Shown here: piece after piece, positions 54,362 to 63,415 of the stretch
Numbering within the stretch: position 1 is the stretch's first letter
Layout: the number at the start of each line of letters is the position of its first letter
Origin: Chlorobiaceae bacterium
Lineage (GTDB): Bacteria; Bacteroidota; Chlorobiia; Chlorobiales; Chlorobiaceae
Assembly: GCA_013334485.1 (NCBI GenBank)
Contig: JAAXXL010000005.1
Span: forward strand, 1 to 64,000
DNA: 64,000 bases
Direction of reading: 5' to 3'
Program-made: the position numbers and the translations under genes
Notes under the pieces: generated by a model
Told to the model about the DNA's origin: nothing
Seen by the model: the letters and a program-made list of their open reading frames with translations, nothing else
Database searches by the model: none

Positions 54362-55237
54362 ATGCTACTATATTTAATTAGTATATTAATTCCTGTACTA
54401 ATGCTTTTATGGGTGGTACTGATTGATCGGAAGTATGTATATAGATCAAAAATTATAAGCGCCCTTCCACCTACTAATTCTTTTGCTAATTATCAGAAAG
54501 GGATTTGCGATATTCATAATAAAATTTCGCCTGATAAATGCATTAATGATAAAAAAAGACAGACCAAATATTTTAGTATTTTAGCAAAAAGGCATAAAGG
54601 GCTTTGGATCCCCTTTTGGTCAATTATTTATAGACTATTTTCTAGTAGATATTTTGCTTATAACCAATTCTCTGTAGTATATATCTCTTCATATGGGGGT
54701 ATATCTGAAGTTTCTCGAAGAAAAATAACTTCAGATGGGGGAATAAAAAAACTAAAAAAACTTCGTGAAGATTTAAAGTATGCTGTTGTAAATAATGAAA
54801 AGGCAGAGATAATAGCTAATTTAGCTGACATTTATAGGTTTATGTATGACCTTGATAAAGATAACGCAATAGATTCTATGCGAGTTGGGTATTTGGTAGA
54901 AGATTTAGAAGAAGTTTGTAGACACATGTGTGAAAAGGATTTGGTGAATGCATATATTTGCTGGAGATCAAAAGAAAAATATTTAAATGAAATGAGTGAT
55001 ATGGAGATTATCATTTATGGATCAATACGATTGCATCTAGAAAAATATATTATTTCTTATGAGTATCCAGTTAATCCAAAAGATATTGAGGATGATATTG
55101 AGGAGTTTTCAAACATGCTTAAAGCCACACTTCAGTGGATTACTATGGATATCTTTCAAAAAGTAAAATTTTTAAGTAACCTGAGTGTTATTATGATGCT
55201 GGATCTGCTAGGCAGTCGTATAGAGTATAAAGTATGA
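54362..55237 (+). CDS. Hypothetical membrane-anchored protein, second gene of AT-rich unit
   Basis: A 291-residue protein with one N-terminal helix (MLLYLISILIPVLMLLWVVL), then a basic soluble region. Cysteines are scattered (GICDI, DKCIND, EEVCRHMCEK), and the C-terminal half is helical (NLADIYRFMYDLDKDNAI, SDMEIIIYGSIRLHLEKYI). I recognise no domain. It starts 7 bases after the first gene and ends 15 bases before the phosphoribosyltransferase-like gene, so the three look like one operon. Confidence 0.65.
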   Translation: MLLYLISILIPVLMLLWVVLIDRKYVYRSKIISALPPTNSFANYQKGICDIHNKISPDKCINDKKRQTKYFSILAKRHKGLWIPFWSIIYRLFSSRYFAYNQFSVVYISSYGGISEVSRRKITSDGGIKKLKKLREDLKYAVVNNEKAEIIANLADIYRFMYDLDKDNAIDSMRVGYLVEDLEEVCRHMCEKDLVNAYICWRSKEKYLNEMSDMEIIIYGSIRLHLEKYIISYEYPVNPKDIEDDIEEFSNMLKATLQWITMDIFQKVKFLSNLSVIMMLDLLGSRIEYKV

Positions 55238-55252
55238 TTACGTGATTAGGTT

Positions 55253-56434
55253 ATGGTTGATAATTTTAAAGTTATTAATAATTTCATTTTAGAAGATCCT
55301 ACATGGATGTGGGACGAATGGAATTTCTTTTTTTATTTTGACGATATTTGTGATTTTTTTAAAAGCCATGAAGATGATTTTAAAAGTATAGTTGATCAAT
55401 CAGACGTTATCTGCTCATTAGGGAAATCCGGGATGGTTTTTGCTACCTATCTTTCTGTGATTACAAGAAAACCGTTAGTTGTCTTTTCTGTTGGAGAGTT
55501 TATTCACCAAGGAGCATATGTTATAGGGTTCACAAAATCTGAAGATCAGATAGTTAAGGGGAAAAAGCTGCTTGTTGTGGACTCTCATATTCGTAGTGGT
55601 AACACGATTAAAATGATGGGCAATTATATAGCACACAATGATGTTGAGGATGTGAAATGGCTGACAATTATGGATTGTAGGAGTGCCAAAAAAAGAGAGG
55701 AGATGCATAAGTACGACATTAGAAGTATCTGTGATTTTTTTCCTGATATTCGTAATCAAGTTATTAAAGTGACAGACGATGAATTTTTACTTGAAGATGA
55801 AAGCTTTTGGATGAAAAAAGAGGAGTATTGGCTTGGAAGAGACTCGATAAAATTGAAATTCTCTAACCAAGATTCGAGTGATAAAGAAATAGCAGAAAAA
55901 CAAGAAAAAATAAATTATTTCGATATTACGTTATTTGATAAGTCATCAAATAAATATTTTATTCCGTTGCATTGTATAAAAAATAGCGAATACTTTGGTC
56001 GCATGATTGGTTACTTTTACGATACTTTAACTCAGGATGAAATTGATGTGGATAAAAAGTATCTAATATTACCATTGACTTTAGGCGCTTTGCCAATTGC
56101 AGTTTCGCTTGCATACTCTTTCTATCATTCCGGATGTGCTGTTAGGTTTTTATTTCCGCTTTTTCGTACAGAAAAATATTTTAGAAAAAAGCTAGATGAA
56201 GTAGCGGATTATACTGTGATAATAATCGATGATGTTATAACTACTGGCGGCTTGATATATGCGTTTTATGATAAATATCTAAGAGATGTGTTTACTGATG
56301 TCAATTTAATTGCACCGCTAAAATTAAAAATCGGTTCAAATTCAGATGCAAAATATGCAAAATATTTTTATAATGTATCAAAATGCATAATAGACAATGG
56401 TGGTAAAGTTATTGTCGGTCAAGTACCTTTTTAA
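55253..56434 (+). CDS. Tandem phosphoribosyltransferase-like protein
   Basis: A 393-residue protein with two PRPP-binding-like motifs. One is VVDSHIRSGNT (108-118), preceded by SLGKSGMVFATYL (55-67). The other is IIIDDVITTGG (323-333), preceded by LPLTLGALPIAVSLAYSF. The hydrophobic strand, DD/DS and T/S-G pattern is that of type I phosphoribosyltransferases. The first copy has DSHIRSG in place of the usual acidic pair, so it may be degenerate. Two PRTase folds in one chain, with linked membrane proteins, is not a salvage-enzyme arrangement that I recognise. Enzyme role unproven. Confidence 0.65.
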   Translation: MVDNFKVINNFILEDPTWMWDEWNFFFYFDDICDFFKSHEDDFKSIVDQSDVICSLGKSGMVFATYLSVITRKPLVVFSVGEFIHQGAYVIGFTKSEDQIVKGKKLLVVDSHIRSGNTIKMMGNYIAHNDVEDVKWLTIMDCRSAKKREEMHKYDIRSICDFFPDIRNQVIKVTDDEFLLEDESFWMKKEEYWLGRDSIKLKFSNQDSSDKEIAEKQEKINYFDITLFDKSSNKYFIPLHCIKNSEYFGRMIGYFYDTLTQDEIDVDKKYLILPLTLGALPIAVSLAYSFYHSGCAVRFLFPLFRTEKYFRKKLDEVADYTVIIIDDVITTGGLIYAFYDKYLRDVFTDVNLIAPLKLKIGSNSDAKYAKYFYNVSKCIIDNGGKVIVGQVPF

Positions 56435-56441
56435 ATATTAA

Positions 56442-56747
56442 GGGCACCTCTAATAATTGATATAGATCATAATTTCAGACGTTACCATCTTTTTATATCT
56501 GTTCTTTGTCAATTTTGAGCGGAAAATGCTCCGTTGAGCTTACAACAGGTCGTACTTATCCGATGACAGCATAGATATTTTTTTTGAGCTGTACGCAACG
56601 CATCATGTTATAGGTCAAGTTCATCAGACCAATTTTTGCAGCAGCACTGAGAATACCTATTGTATCAATGTGCATAGCATCCATGCTGTTGGTCATATAG
56701 CCTTAGATATGTTCAACTCTTGCTCTGAATGTTGATTTAAACCATTA
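56442..56747 (-). mobile_element. IS5-like transposase remnant with one end
   Basis: Reading the minus strand from 56744 to 56556 gives WFKSTFRARVEHI, an in-frame stop (56703-56705), then GYMTNSMDAMHIDTIGILSA, AAKIGLMNLTYNMMRC and a final stop. This is the C-terminal end of an IS5-family transposase (RARVEH and the YNMMR helix). The outer edge GGGCACCTCT at 56442 looks like an IS terminal repeat. The rest of the element is gone. Bases 56748-56857 hold only a 24-codon frame with no recognisable product. Confidence 0.75.
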
Positions 56748-56857
56748 AATCATAGGGTGCTGTTATGAGCGACAAGAACGAGAAAGAACTTTTAGATTCA
56801 GTTGTTGGCGTCAACCGTTTCTCTGCGGCTGACGGTTGACGCGGCATCTTCGATTTA

Positions 56858-57205
56858 CTACGTAATGTGCTCACGAATTACTTCTTCTTCAACCGCTTTT
56901 TGAATGAACTGATTTAAAGAGATTCCCTTCATTAGAGCAAGTCTTTTTGCATTTTTGTGCAAGTCAGGAGCTATTCGGACATTGAAACTTCCTTTGTAAG
57001 ACTTATCAGTTTTCTTGCCGATTTCTTTACATAGCTCTATGTAATCGTTTACGGCCTCATGAAATGCCTTTTTCAGTTCAATCACACTATTGCCTTCAAA
57101 TGAAACAAGATCTTCAATCCCCTCGATCTTGCCAAAAAACACCTCGTCATCTGCATTGAAGTGCACCGATCCTACATAGTCTTTATAGAGCAGAACGTCT
57201 TTCAT
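56858..57205 (-). CDS. hicB: HicB-family antitoxin (long form)
   Basis: A 115-residue HicB: N-terminal partial RNase H-like part (YVGSVHFNADDEVFFGKIEG, VSFEGNSVIELKKAFHEAVN) and a C-terminal ribbon-helix-helix (GSFNVRIAPDLHKNAKRLAL...SLNQFIQKAVEEEV). It could bind operator DNA on its own. The matching hicA upstream is only a stub, so this antitoxin appears orphaned. It lies next to the IS remnant. Confidence 0.88.
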   Translation of the reverse strand: MKDVLLYKDYVGSVHFNADDEVFFGKIEGIEDLVSFEGNSVIELKKAFHEAVNDYIELCKEIGKKTDKSYKGSFNVRIAPDLHKNAKRLALMKGISLNQFIQKAVEEEVIREHIT

Positions 57206-57303
57206 ACAAGCCCCCTTGATTTCAGTTCCTCAATGACCAGTTCAATTTGATATTGTTTTAACTCATTACCCGGATGTGGTTTGTGCTGTGCAAAACGATA
57301 GAG
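57202..57303 (-). pseudogene. hicA: HicA toxin stub
   Basis: Read in the frame ending at 57202, the minus strand gives LYRFAQHKPHPGNELKQYQI and on to LKSRGLV, then the stop, which overlaps the hicB ATG. HPG-N-ELKQYQI matches the C-terminal end of the HicA type that pairs with long HicB. A stop (57304-57306) sits immediately before it and the N-terminal part, including the catalytic histidine, is missing. Confidence 0.7.
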
Positions 57304-57352
57304 TCAGGCTGCTGGAGTAGTCGCCAGACAGCTTCTGCGCATGTTCAGGCAT

Positions 57353-57754
<402 letters not shown>

Positions 57755-57918
57755 TTATCAGTCATACCAGACAGTGTTAAAGGCCCAATCAGTATAATCG
57801 GGAAATAGCAAGAGTTTCTTTCCGTAATATAGGCACTTTGTATGTTATAGTGGACCCCGATCTGCCGGGAGCCGGATGCAGGCTCGTCAAGCTATACAAC
57901 AATGCGTTGTCAACCCCC

Positions 57919-58263
57919 TTACGTTTCCCTATCGCTTTCTCCGGTCTGCGGCTTTTTGCGTGGTGCTCTTCTTCGCCGGGGAAGCGATTCATCCTGCAGG
58001 CGGCGGCCGGGAGCATCCTCTTTGGCGATCAGCGACAAATCTTCGAGCAGCCCAAGTTCACGAAGCACCTCCACATAGAAGCCTATAGCAACCGAAGGGT
58101 CACCATTCTCGATTTTATAGAGCGTCGGGCGTGACATATCAGCCCTGAGGCAGACTGCCTCCATGGAAAGTCGGCGACGGAGCCGTGCATCCCTGAGGCG
58201 TTCTCCGAGAGCGGTCAGCTCTAATTGCGATGCAGGATATAGTGGAGCCTCTTTGTTTTTCAT
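57919..58263 (-). CDS. XRE-family HTH transcriptional regulator
   Basis: A 114-residue protein with a Cro/C1-type HTH: LGERLRDARLRRRLSMEAVCLRADMSRPTLYKIENG (residues about 19-54), GFYVEVLRELGLLEDL, and a very basic tail (PRRRRAPRKKPQ). Such proteins often serve as HipB-like antitoxins, but no toxin gene follows it; 57734-57918 holds no recognisable gene. The start codon lies inside a large imperfect inverted repeat, so self-repression is likely. Confidence 0.83.
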   Translation of the reverse strand: MKNKEAPLYPASQLELTALGERLRDARLRRRLSMEAVCLRADMSRPTLYKIENGDPSVAIGFYVEVLRELGLLEDLSLIAKEDAPGRRLQDESLPRRRRAPRKKPQTGESDRET

Positions 58264-58319
58264 AACGATAATTAATATTTACATAATAAGAATCATTTGT
58301 AAAATATTATTACCGTTAT
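58262..58319 (-). promoter_or_regulatory. Large imperfect inverted repeat over the XRE start
   Basis: The arm 58262-58283 (ATAACGATAATTAATATTTACA, in two halves ATAACGATAAT and TAATATTTACA) matches the inverse of 58298-58319 at 17 of 22 positions, with 14 bases between. It covers the start codon and upstream region of the XRE gene, where its operator would be expected. Confidence 0.55.
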
Positions 58320-58323
58320 ATCA

Positions 58324-58362
58324 TATTTCGAATGCAATAGCCAGCATACTGCATTCGAAATA
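58324..58362. repeat. Perfect 13-bp inverted repeat
   Basis: TATTTCGAATGCA (58324-58336) and TGCATTCGAAATA (58350-58362) are exact inverses with 13 bases between. It adjoins the larger inverted repeat upstream of the XRE gene. No T-run follows, so it is not a classical terminator. Confidence 0.7.
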
Positions 58363-58591
58363 CCTTCAAATAATGCAGAAGAGATCATTATTCGGCACTT
58401 CATTTCTATCGACTATTTCTCACCTTTTCGTCTATTCCTGTGATCTGTTTTCTTTGAATCGGGTACGTTTCCGGAGCCCTTCGTGGATGGCAGAAACTCC
58501 TGTAACTACGGGCTTTTTAGCTTGTTGAAGAGGGGGTTCTGCGGGGCTGACTGATTATTATCAAAAGAGTTGAAAAATGTTTAATTAGGTT

Positions 58592-58619
58592 TTGTTTTTT
58601 TTCATAATTCGCTTACATT
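58592..58619 (+). promoter_or_regulatory. Candidate promoter of the str operon
   Basis: TTGTTT (58592-58597) and TACATT (58614-58619) are 16 bases apart, about 75 bases before rpsL. Found by eye; supported only by position. Confidence 0.3.
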
Positions 58620-58693
58620 GTCTGTCCTTATGGAATTTTAGTGTATTGCGTTTTTCGTAATCATAGGTTTTTAAATAGAAAGAGAGTTTTAGT

Positions 58694-59101
58694 ATGCCGA
58701 CGATTCAGCAGCTCATCAGGCTCGGAAGAAGTGTAAAAGCGTCAAAAACAGCGTCACCGGCGCTTGAGAAGTGCCCGCAGAAGCGTGGCGTTTGTACGCG
58801 TGTCTACACGACTACTCCTAAAAAGCCTAACTCCGCACTCCGCAAGGTTGCGCGTGTCAGGTTATCCAACAAGATTGAGGTTACAGCCTATATTCCCGGT
58901 GAAGGTCATAACCTGCAGGAGCATTCAATTGTTTTGATTCGTGGCGGCAGGGTGAAGGATTTACCTGGTGTGCGTTATCATATTGTGCGTGGTTCGCTGG
59001 ATACGTCCGGTGTTGCTGATCGCAAGCAGAGTCGGTCGAAGTATGGAGCCAAACAGCCGAAAGCTGGTGCAGCCGCTCCTGTCAAGGGTAAAGGCAGATA
59101 A
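58694..59101 (+). CDS. rpsL: 30S ribosomal protein S12
   Basis: A 135-residue S12 starting [12 protein letters not shown]. It has the decoding-centre [19 protein letters not shown] loop and [10 protein letters not shown]. It keeps the wild-type lysine of PKKPNSA, so no streptomycin-resistance substitution is seen there. A GAGAG site precedes the ATG. First gene of the str operon. Confidence 0.97.
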   Translation: MPTIQQLIRLGRSVKASKTASPALEKCPQKRGVCTRVYTTTPKKPNSALRKVARVRLSNKIEVTAYIPGEGHNLQEHSIVLIRGGRVKDLPGVRYHIVRGSLDTSGVADRKQSRSKYGAKQPKAGAAAPVKGKGR

Positions 59102-59127
59102 GTCGAATCATAAATTCAGAGAAGAGC

Positions 59128-59595
59128 ATGTCAAAAAAAGGTGGCTATAAAAAAATCGGTGTCGATTTTCGTTACGGCGATGAGAGTGTTGCCCGTTTTA
59201 TCAACGCTGTAATGCTTGATGGCAAGAAAGCTGTTGCTACGAAGATAGTCTATGACGCGTTTGGTATCATTGCTGAGAAGATGAGTGGCGAGGATCCTCT
59301 GGAGGTATATCGCAAGGCGATGTCTCATATTGCTCCGGTAGTTGAGGTTCGCAGTAAGAGAGTTGGTGGTGCGACTTATCAGATTCCGATGGAGGTCAAG
59401 GCATCCAGAAGAGGAGCGTTGGCATTTCGCTGGTTGAAGCTTTATGCAGCAAAACGTGGCGGTAAATCTATGGCTGAAAAGCTCGCTGCCGAGTTGATGG
59501 ATGCTGCTAACGAGCAGGGAGCATCGGTGAAAAAGCGTGATGAAGTTCATCGTATGGCTGATGCGAACAAGGCGTTTGCGCATTTCAGGTTCTAA
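59128..59595 (+). CDS. rpsG: 30S ribosomal protein S7
   Basis: A 155-residue S7 with the usual [20 protein letters not shown]-type opening, [18 protein letters not shown] and the C-terminal [21 protein letters not shown]7 nucleates the 30S head by binding 16S rRNA. It lies 26 bases after rpsL and 42 before fusA. Confidence 0.97.
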   Translation: MSKKGGYKKIGVDFRYGDESVARFINAVMLDGKKAVATKIVYDAFGIIAEKMSGEDPLEVYRKAMSHIAPVVEVRSKRVGGATYQIPMEVKASRRGALAFRWLKLYAAKRGGKSMAEKLAAELMDAANEQGASVKKRDEVHRMADANKAFAHFRF

Positions 59596-59637
59596 GGTGT
59601 TTTGTGAAAGTGTTGAATAAAAGGCAAAAAATTTGTT

Positions 59638-61752
59638 ATGGCAAGGCTGGTTGATTTAGATAAAGTTCGCAATATCGGCATCATGGCTCACATCGATGCT
59701 GGAAAGACAACGACGACAGAGAGGATACTCTACTATACCGGTCGTCTGCACAGGATGGGTGAAGTGCATGACGGTGGTGCGACGATGGACTGGATGGAGC
59801 AGGAGAAGGAGCGTGGGATCACGATTACCTCTGCGGCTACAACCTGTTTCTGGGTGCCGAAGTTCGGTAACTATTCCGGCGTCAATCACAGAATCAATAT
59901 TATCGATACTCCCGGACACGTTGACTTCACAGTTGAAGTTGAGCGTTCCCTGCGTGTGCTTGATGGCGCTGTAGCACTTTTCTGTGCTGTCGGTGGTGTT
60001 GAGCCTCAGTCCGAAACGGTCTGGCGCCAGGCGAACAAGTATGGTGTTCCGAGAATTGCCTATGTCAACAAGATGGATCGTACGGGCGCTAACTTTTTTG
60101 ATACCGTAAAGGCTATCAGGGAGAGGCTTGGCGCAAACCCGGTTCCGCTTCAGATTCCTATCGGCGAAGGCGAGATATTCGCCGGTTTTGTCGATCTGAT
60201 CAGGATGAAGGGGATTATATATGATAAGGAAGACGGAAGCACCTATAATGAAGTCGAGATTCCTCATGACCTGCAGAATGAAGCAAGGACATGGCGTATC
60301 AATATGCTTGAGGCGGTTTCCGAGGTTGATGATACTCTCCTTGAGAAGTATCTGAACGGTGAGGAGATTACCGAGGAGGAGGTTCGTAACGTTCTTCGTC
60401 AGGCTACGCTCAAGGTTACTATTATTCCTGTACTCTGCGGTTCTTCGTTCAAGAACAAGGGTGTTCAGTTCATGCTTGACGCTGTGGTTGAGTATCTTGC
60501 CTCTCCGGTTGATGTCGGAGCTGTCGAAGGTCACCACCCGCGTACAGATGAGCCTGTAACCAGACAGGCGAGTGATGATGAGCCATTTGCCGGTCTTGCT
60601 TTCAAGATTGCAACTGATCCCTTTGTCGGAAAGCTTACCTTTTTCCGGGTCTACTCAGGTGTTCTGAAGGCAGGCAGTTATGTGCTTAACACCATGACCG
60701 GAAAAAAAGAGCGTATCGGGCGTATTCTTCAGATGCACTCTAACAAGAGAGAAGATATTGATTGTGTTTATTCGGGTGATATTGCAGCGGCTGTTGGTCT
60801 GAAGGATGTCAGGACAGGCGATACGATCTGCGATGAGGCGAGTCCGGTGGTTCTTGAGAAAATGGTTTTCCCTGAGCCTGTTATTCAGATTGCTATCGAG
60901 CCTAAAACCAAAGCTGATAACGACAAGCTTGGTATGTCGCTTGCAAAACTTGCTGAGGAGGATCCTACTTTCAAGGTCAAGACCGATGATGAAACAGGTC
61001 AGACATTGATTGCCGGTATGGGTGAGCTTCATCTTGAGATTCTGGTTGACAGACTCCGTCGTGAGTTCAAGGTTGAGGCAAATGTCGGCCAGCCACAGGT
61101 GGCTTACCGCGAAACCATCAGAAAGTCTGTTGAGTTCGAAGGTAAATTTGTTCGTCAGTCGGGTGGTAAAGGTCAGTTTGGTCTCGTCGTTCTCCGTGTT
61201 GAGCCGCTTGAAGAGGGCAAGGGATATGAATTTGTTGATGCAATCAAGGGTGGAGTTATTCCGAGAGAGTATATCCCTGCTGTAAATGCAGGTGTTCAGC
61301 AGGCGATGAAAAGCGGCGTTGTTGCCGGATTCGCAATGCAGGATATCAAGGTTACCCTTCTGGATGGCAAGTATCACGAGGTTGACTCTTCGGAAATGGC
61401 CTTCAAGATCGCTGGTTCTATCGGTTTCAAGGGTGGAGCAAAGAAAGCTGATCCGGTTCTGCTTGAGCCGATCATGAAGGTTGAGGTTGTAACACCTGAA
61501 GAGTATCTCGGCGATGTCATGGGTGACTTGTCGAGCCGCCGTGGTCACATTGAAGGTATGGGTCAGAGGGCCGGAGCCCAGTTTGTTAATTCCAAGGTGC
61601 CTCTCTCTGCGATGTTCGGTTACTCGACTGATCTTCGCTCAATGAGTCAGGGAAGAGCGAACTATTCGATGGAGTTCGACTGCTATCGCGAAGTTCCCCG
61701 CAGTGTTGCGGAGGCGTTGCAGGAGAAGCGGGTAAGCAAGGATTCGGAATAA
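59638..61752 (+). CDS. fusA: Elongation factor G
   Basis: A 704-residue EF-G driving translocation. The G domain has [19 protein letters not shown], the switch region [28 protein letters not shown] and NKMD; domains II-V follow, with [14 protein letters not shown] near the end. It has the single-copy str-operon position between rpsG and tuf. Confidence 0.97.
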   Translation: MARLVDLDKVRNIGIMAHIDAGKTTTTERILYYTGRLHRMGEVHDGGATMDWMEQEKERGITITSAATTCFWVPKFGNYSGVNHRINIIDTPGHVDFTVEVERSLRVLDGAVALFCAVGGVEPQSETVWRQANKYGVPRIAYVNKMDRTGANFFDTVKAIRERLGANPVPLQIPIGEGEIFAGFVDLIRMKGIIYDKEDGSTYNEVEIPHDLQNEARTWRINMLEAVSEVDDTLLEKYLNGEEITEEEVRNVLRQATLKVTIIPVLCGSSFKNKGVQFMLDAVVEYLASPVDVGAVEGHHPRTDEPVTRQASDDEPFAGLAFKIATDPFVGKLTFFRVYSGVLKAGSYVLNTMTGKKERIGRILQMHSNKREDIDCVYSGDIAAAVGLKDVRTGDTICDEASPVVLEKMVFPEPVIQIAIEPKTKADNDKLGMSLAKLAEEDPTFKVKTDDETGQTLIAGMGELHLEILVDRLRREFKVEANVGQPQVAYRETIRKSVEFEGKFVRQSGGKGQFGLVVLRVEPLEEGKGYEFVDAIKGGVIPREYIPAVNAGVQQAMKSGVVAGFAMQDIKVTLLDGKYHEVDSSEMAFKIAGSIGFKGGAKKADPVLLEPIMKVEVVTPEEYLGDVMGDLSSRRGHIEGMGQRAGAQFVNSKVPLSAMFGYSTDLRSMSQGRANYSMEFDCYREVPRSVAEALQEKRVSKDSE

Positions 61753-61823
61753 GCAGGCTCTTGCCTGTATGCAGTTTTAACTATTACTTAATAAATAACA
61801 GATAACCGACACGGAGATAAGTT

Positions 61824-63005
61824 ATGGCAAAAGAGTCCTACAAAAGGGATAAACCTCATGTCAATATCGGAACCATTGGTCATGTTGACCATGGTAAAAC
61901 AACCTTGACTGCAGCGATTACTTCGGTTCTTGCAAAGCAGGGTCTTGCACTGCAGCGCGATTTCGGCAGCATCGACAAGGCTCCTGAAGAGAGAGAGCGT
62001 GGTATTACCATCTCAACAGCACACGTTGAGTATCAGACAAAAAAGCGTCACTATGCGCACATTGACTGTCCAGGTCACGCTGACTACATTAAAAACATGA
62101 TCACCGGTGCTGCCCAGATGGACGGCGCGATTCTTGTTGTAGCCGGTACCGATGGTCCTATGCCTCAGACCCGCGAGCACATTCTGCTTGCCCGTCAGGT
62201 GAACGTTCCTTCGCTTGTTGTATTCCTGAACAAGGTTGACATTGCTGACCCTGAGCTTATTGAGCTTGTTGAGCTTGAACTCAGAGAGCTTCTTACCGAG
62301 TACAATTTCCCTGGCGACGATATTCCGATCATCAAGGGTTCTGCTCTTAAGGCACTTGATGGCGATCCGGAAGCTGAAAAAGCTATCATGGAACTTATGG
62401 ATGCAGTTGACGAGTTCATTCCTGAGCCTGTCCGCGATATCGATAAGCCTTTCCTTATGCCTGTTGAGGATGTATTCTCTATCTCCGGACGTGGTACTGT
62501 CGGTACCGGAAGGATTGAGAGAGGCCGCATCAAGATCAACGAAGAGGTTGAGATCGTTGGAATCAAGCCTACCCGTAAATCAGTTGTTACCGGAATCGAA
62601 ATGTTCCAGAAGCTTCTTGATGAAGGTCAGGCTGGTGATAACGCAGGTCTTCTTCTTCGCGGTGTTGACAAGACTGAGCTGGAGCGTGGTATGGTTATCG
62701 CTAAACCAGGATCTATAAAGCCGCACACCAAGTTCAAGGCTGAGGTTTACATCCTGAGAAAAGAAGAGGGTGGACGTCACACTCCGTTCTTTAACGGTTA
62801 CCGTCCCCAGTTCTACTTCCGTACCACAGACGTTACAGGTTCTGTAACACTGCCTGAAGGTGTAGAAATGGTTATGCCTGGAGACAACCTTGCAGTAGAG
62901 GTTGAACTGCTCGCTCCTATTGCTATGGATGAAGGACTGCGTTTCGCTATCCGTGAGGGTGGACGTACCGTTGGTGCTGGTTCCGTAACAAAGATTATCG
63001 AGTAA
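61824..63005 (+). CDS. tuf: Elongation factor Tu
   Basis: A 393-residue EF-Tu that delivers aminoacyl-tRNA. It has [31 protein letters not shown] and the domain II/III residues. A GGAG site precedes the ATG. It is the last gene of the str operon and is followed by a terminator. Confidence 0.98.
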   Translation: MAKESYKRDKPHVNIGTIGHVDHGKTTLTAAITSVLAKQGLALQRDFGSIDKAPEERERGITISTAHVEYQTKKRHYAHIDCPGHADYIKNMITGAAQMDGAILVVAGTDGPMPQTREHILLARQVNVPSLVVFLNKVDIADPELIELVELELRELLTEYNFPGDDIPIIKGSALKALDGDPEAEKAIMELMDAVDEFIPEPVRDIDKPFLMPVEDVFSISGRGTVGTGRIERGRIKINEEVEIVGIKPTRKSVVTGIEMFQKLLDEGQAGDNAGLLLRGVDKTELERGMVIAKPGSIKPHTKFKAEVYILRKEEGGRHTPFFNGYRPQFYFRTTDVTGSVTLPEGVEMVMPGDNLAVEVELLAPIAMDEGLRFAIREGGRTVGAGSVTKIIE

Positions 63006-63024
63006 ACAGATTGTATGGCGTCCC

Positions 63025-63054
63025 GGGACGGGGCCGAAAATCCCGTCCCTTTTT
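63025..63054 (+). terminator. Terminator between tuf and rpsJ
   Basis: GGGACGGG pairs with CCCGTCCC around a 9-base loop and is followed by five Ts. It would separate the str and S10 transcripts, or thin out transcription of the S10 operon. Confidence 0.85.
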
Positions 63055-63082
63055 ATTGATAACATAGAAACAGGGTTGACAA

Positions 63083-63394
63083 GTGGCTGTACAGCAAAAG
63101 ATAAGGATCAAGCTCAAATCTTACGACCATAGTCTGGTTGACAAGTGGGCTTTAAGGATTATTGATGTGGTAAAGCAGACTGATGCTATCATCTTTGGTC
63201 CAATACCGCTGCCCACAAAATCGCACGTGTATACCGTAAACCGGTCTCCACATGTTGACAAGAAATCGCGTGAGCAGTTTTCCTTCTCCTCCCACAAGAG
63301 GTTGATTGAAATTATAAATCCGACATCCAGAACCATTGATATGCTGATGAAGCTTGAGCTTCCGAGCGGCGTTGATGTTGAAATTAAGTCTTAA
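63083..63394 (+). CDS. rpsJ: 30S ribosomal protein S10
   Basis: A 103-residue S10 with [45 protein letters not shown] and the C-terminal [15 protein letters not shown]. The frame begins at 63083 with GTG (ATAGAAACAGGGTTGACAA just upstream). It heads the S10 operon with rplC next. Confidence 0.97.
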   Translation: MAVQQKIRIKLKSYDHSLVDKWALRIIDVVKQTDAIIFGPIPLPTKSHVYTVNRSPHVDKKSREQFSFSSHKRLIEIINPTSRTIDMLMKLELPSGVDVEIKS

Positions 63395-63415
63395 AGAATT
63401 AGAAAAGCTACAGAT

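Larger units (their letters stand above)
58264..58693. other. Intergenic region between XRE and rpsL
   Basis: Contains the two inverted repeats noted separately and the likely rpsL promoter near 58592-58619. A 121-codon plus-strand frame from 58163 overlaps the XRE gene and shows no protein-like pattern. Nothing else is recognisable in 58363-58590. Confidence 0.5.

Noticed and set aside
58163-58528. Plus-strand 121-codon frame overlapping the XRE gene
   Set aside because: Its sequence has no domain and overlaps a well-supported HTH gene on the opposite strand.
60655-61548. Long antisense frame inside fusA
   Set aside because: It is a shadow of the strongly biased fusA codons; the product shows no protein-family pattern.
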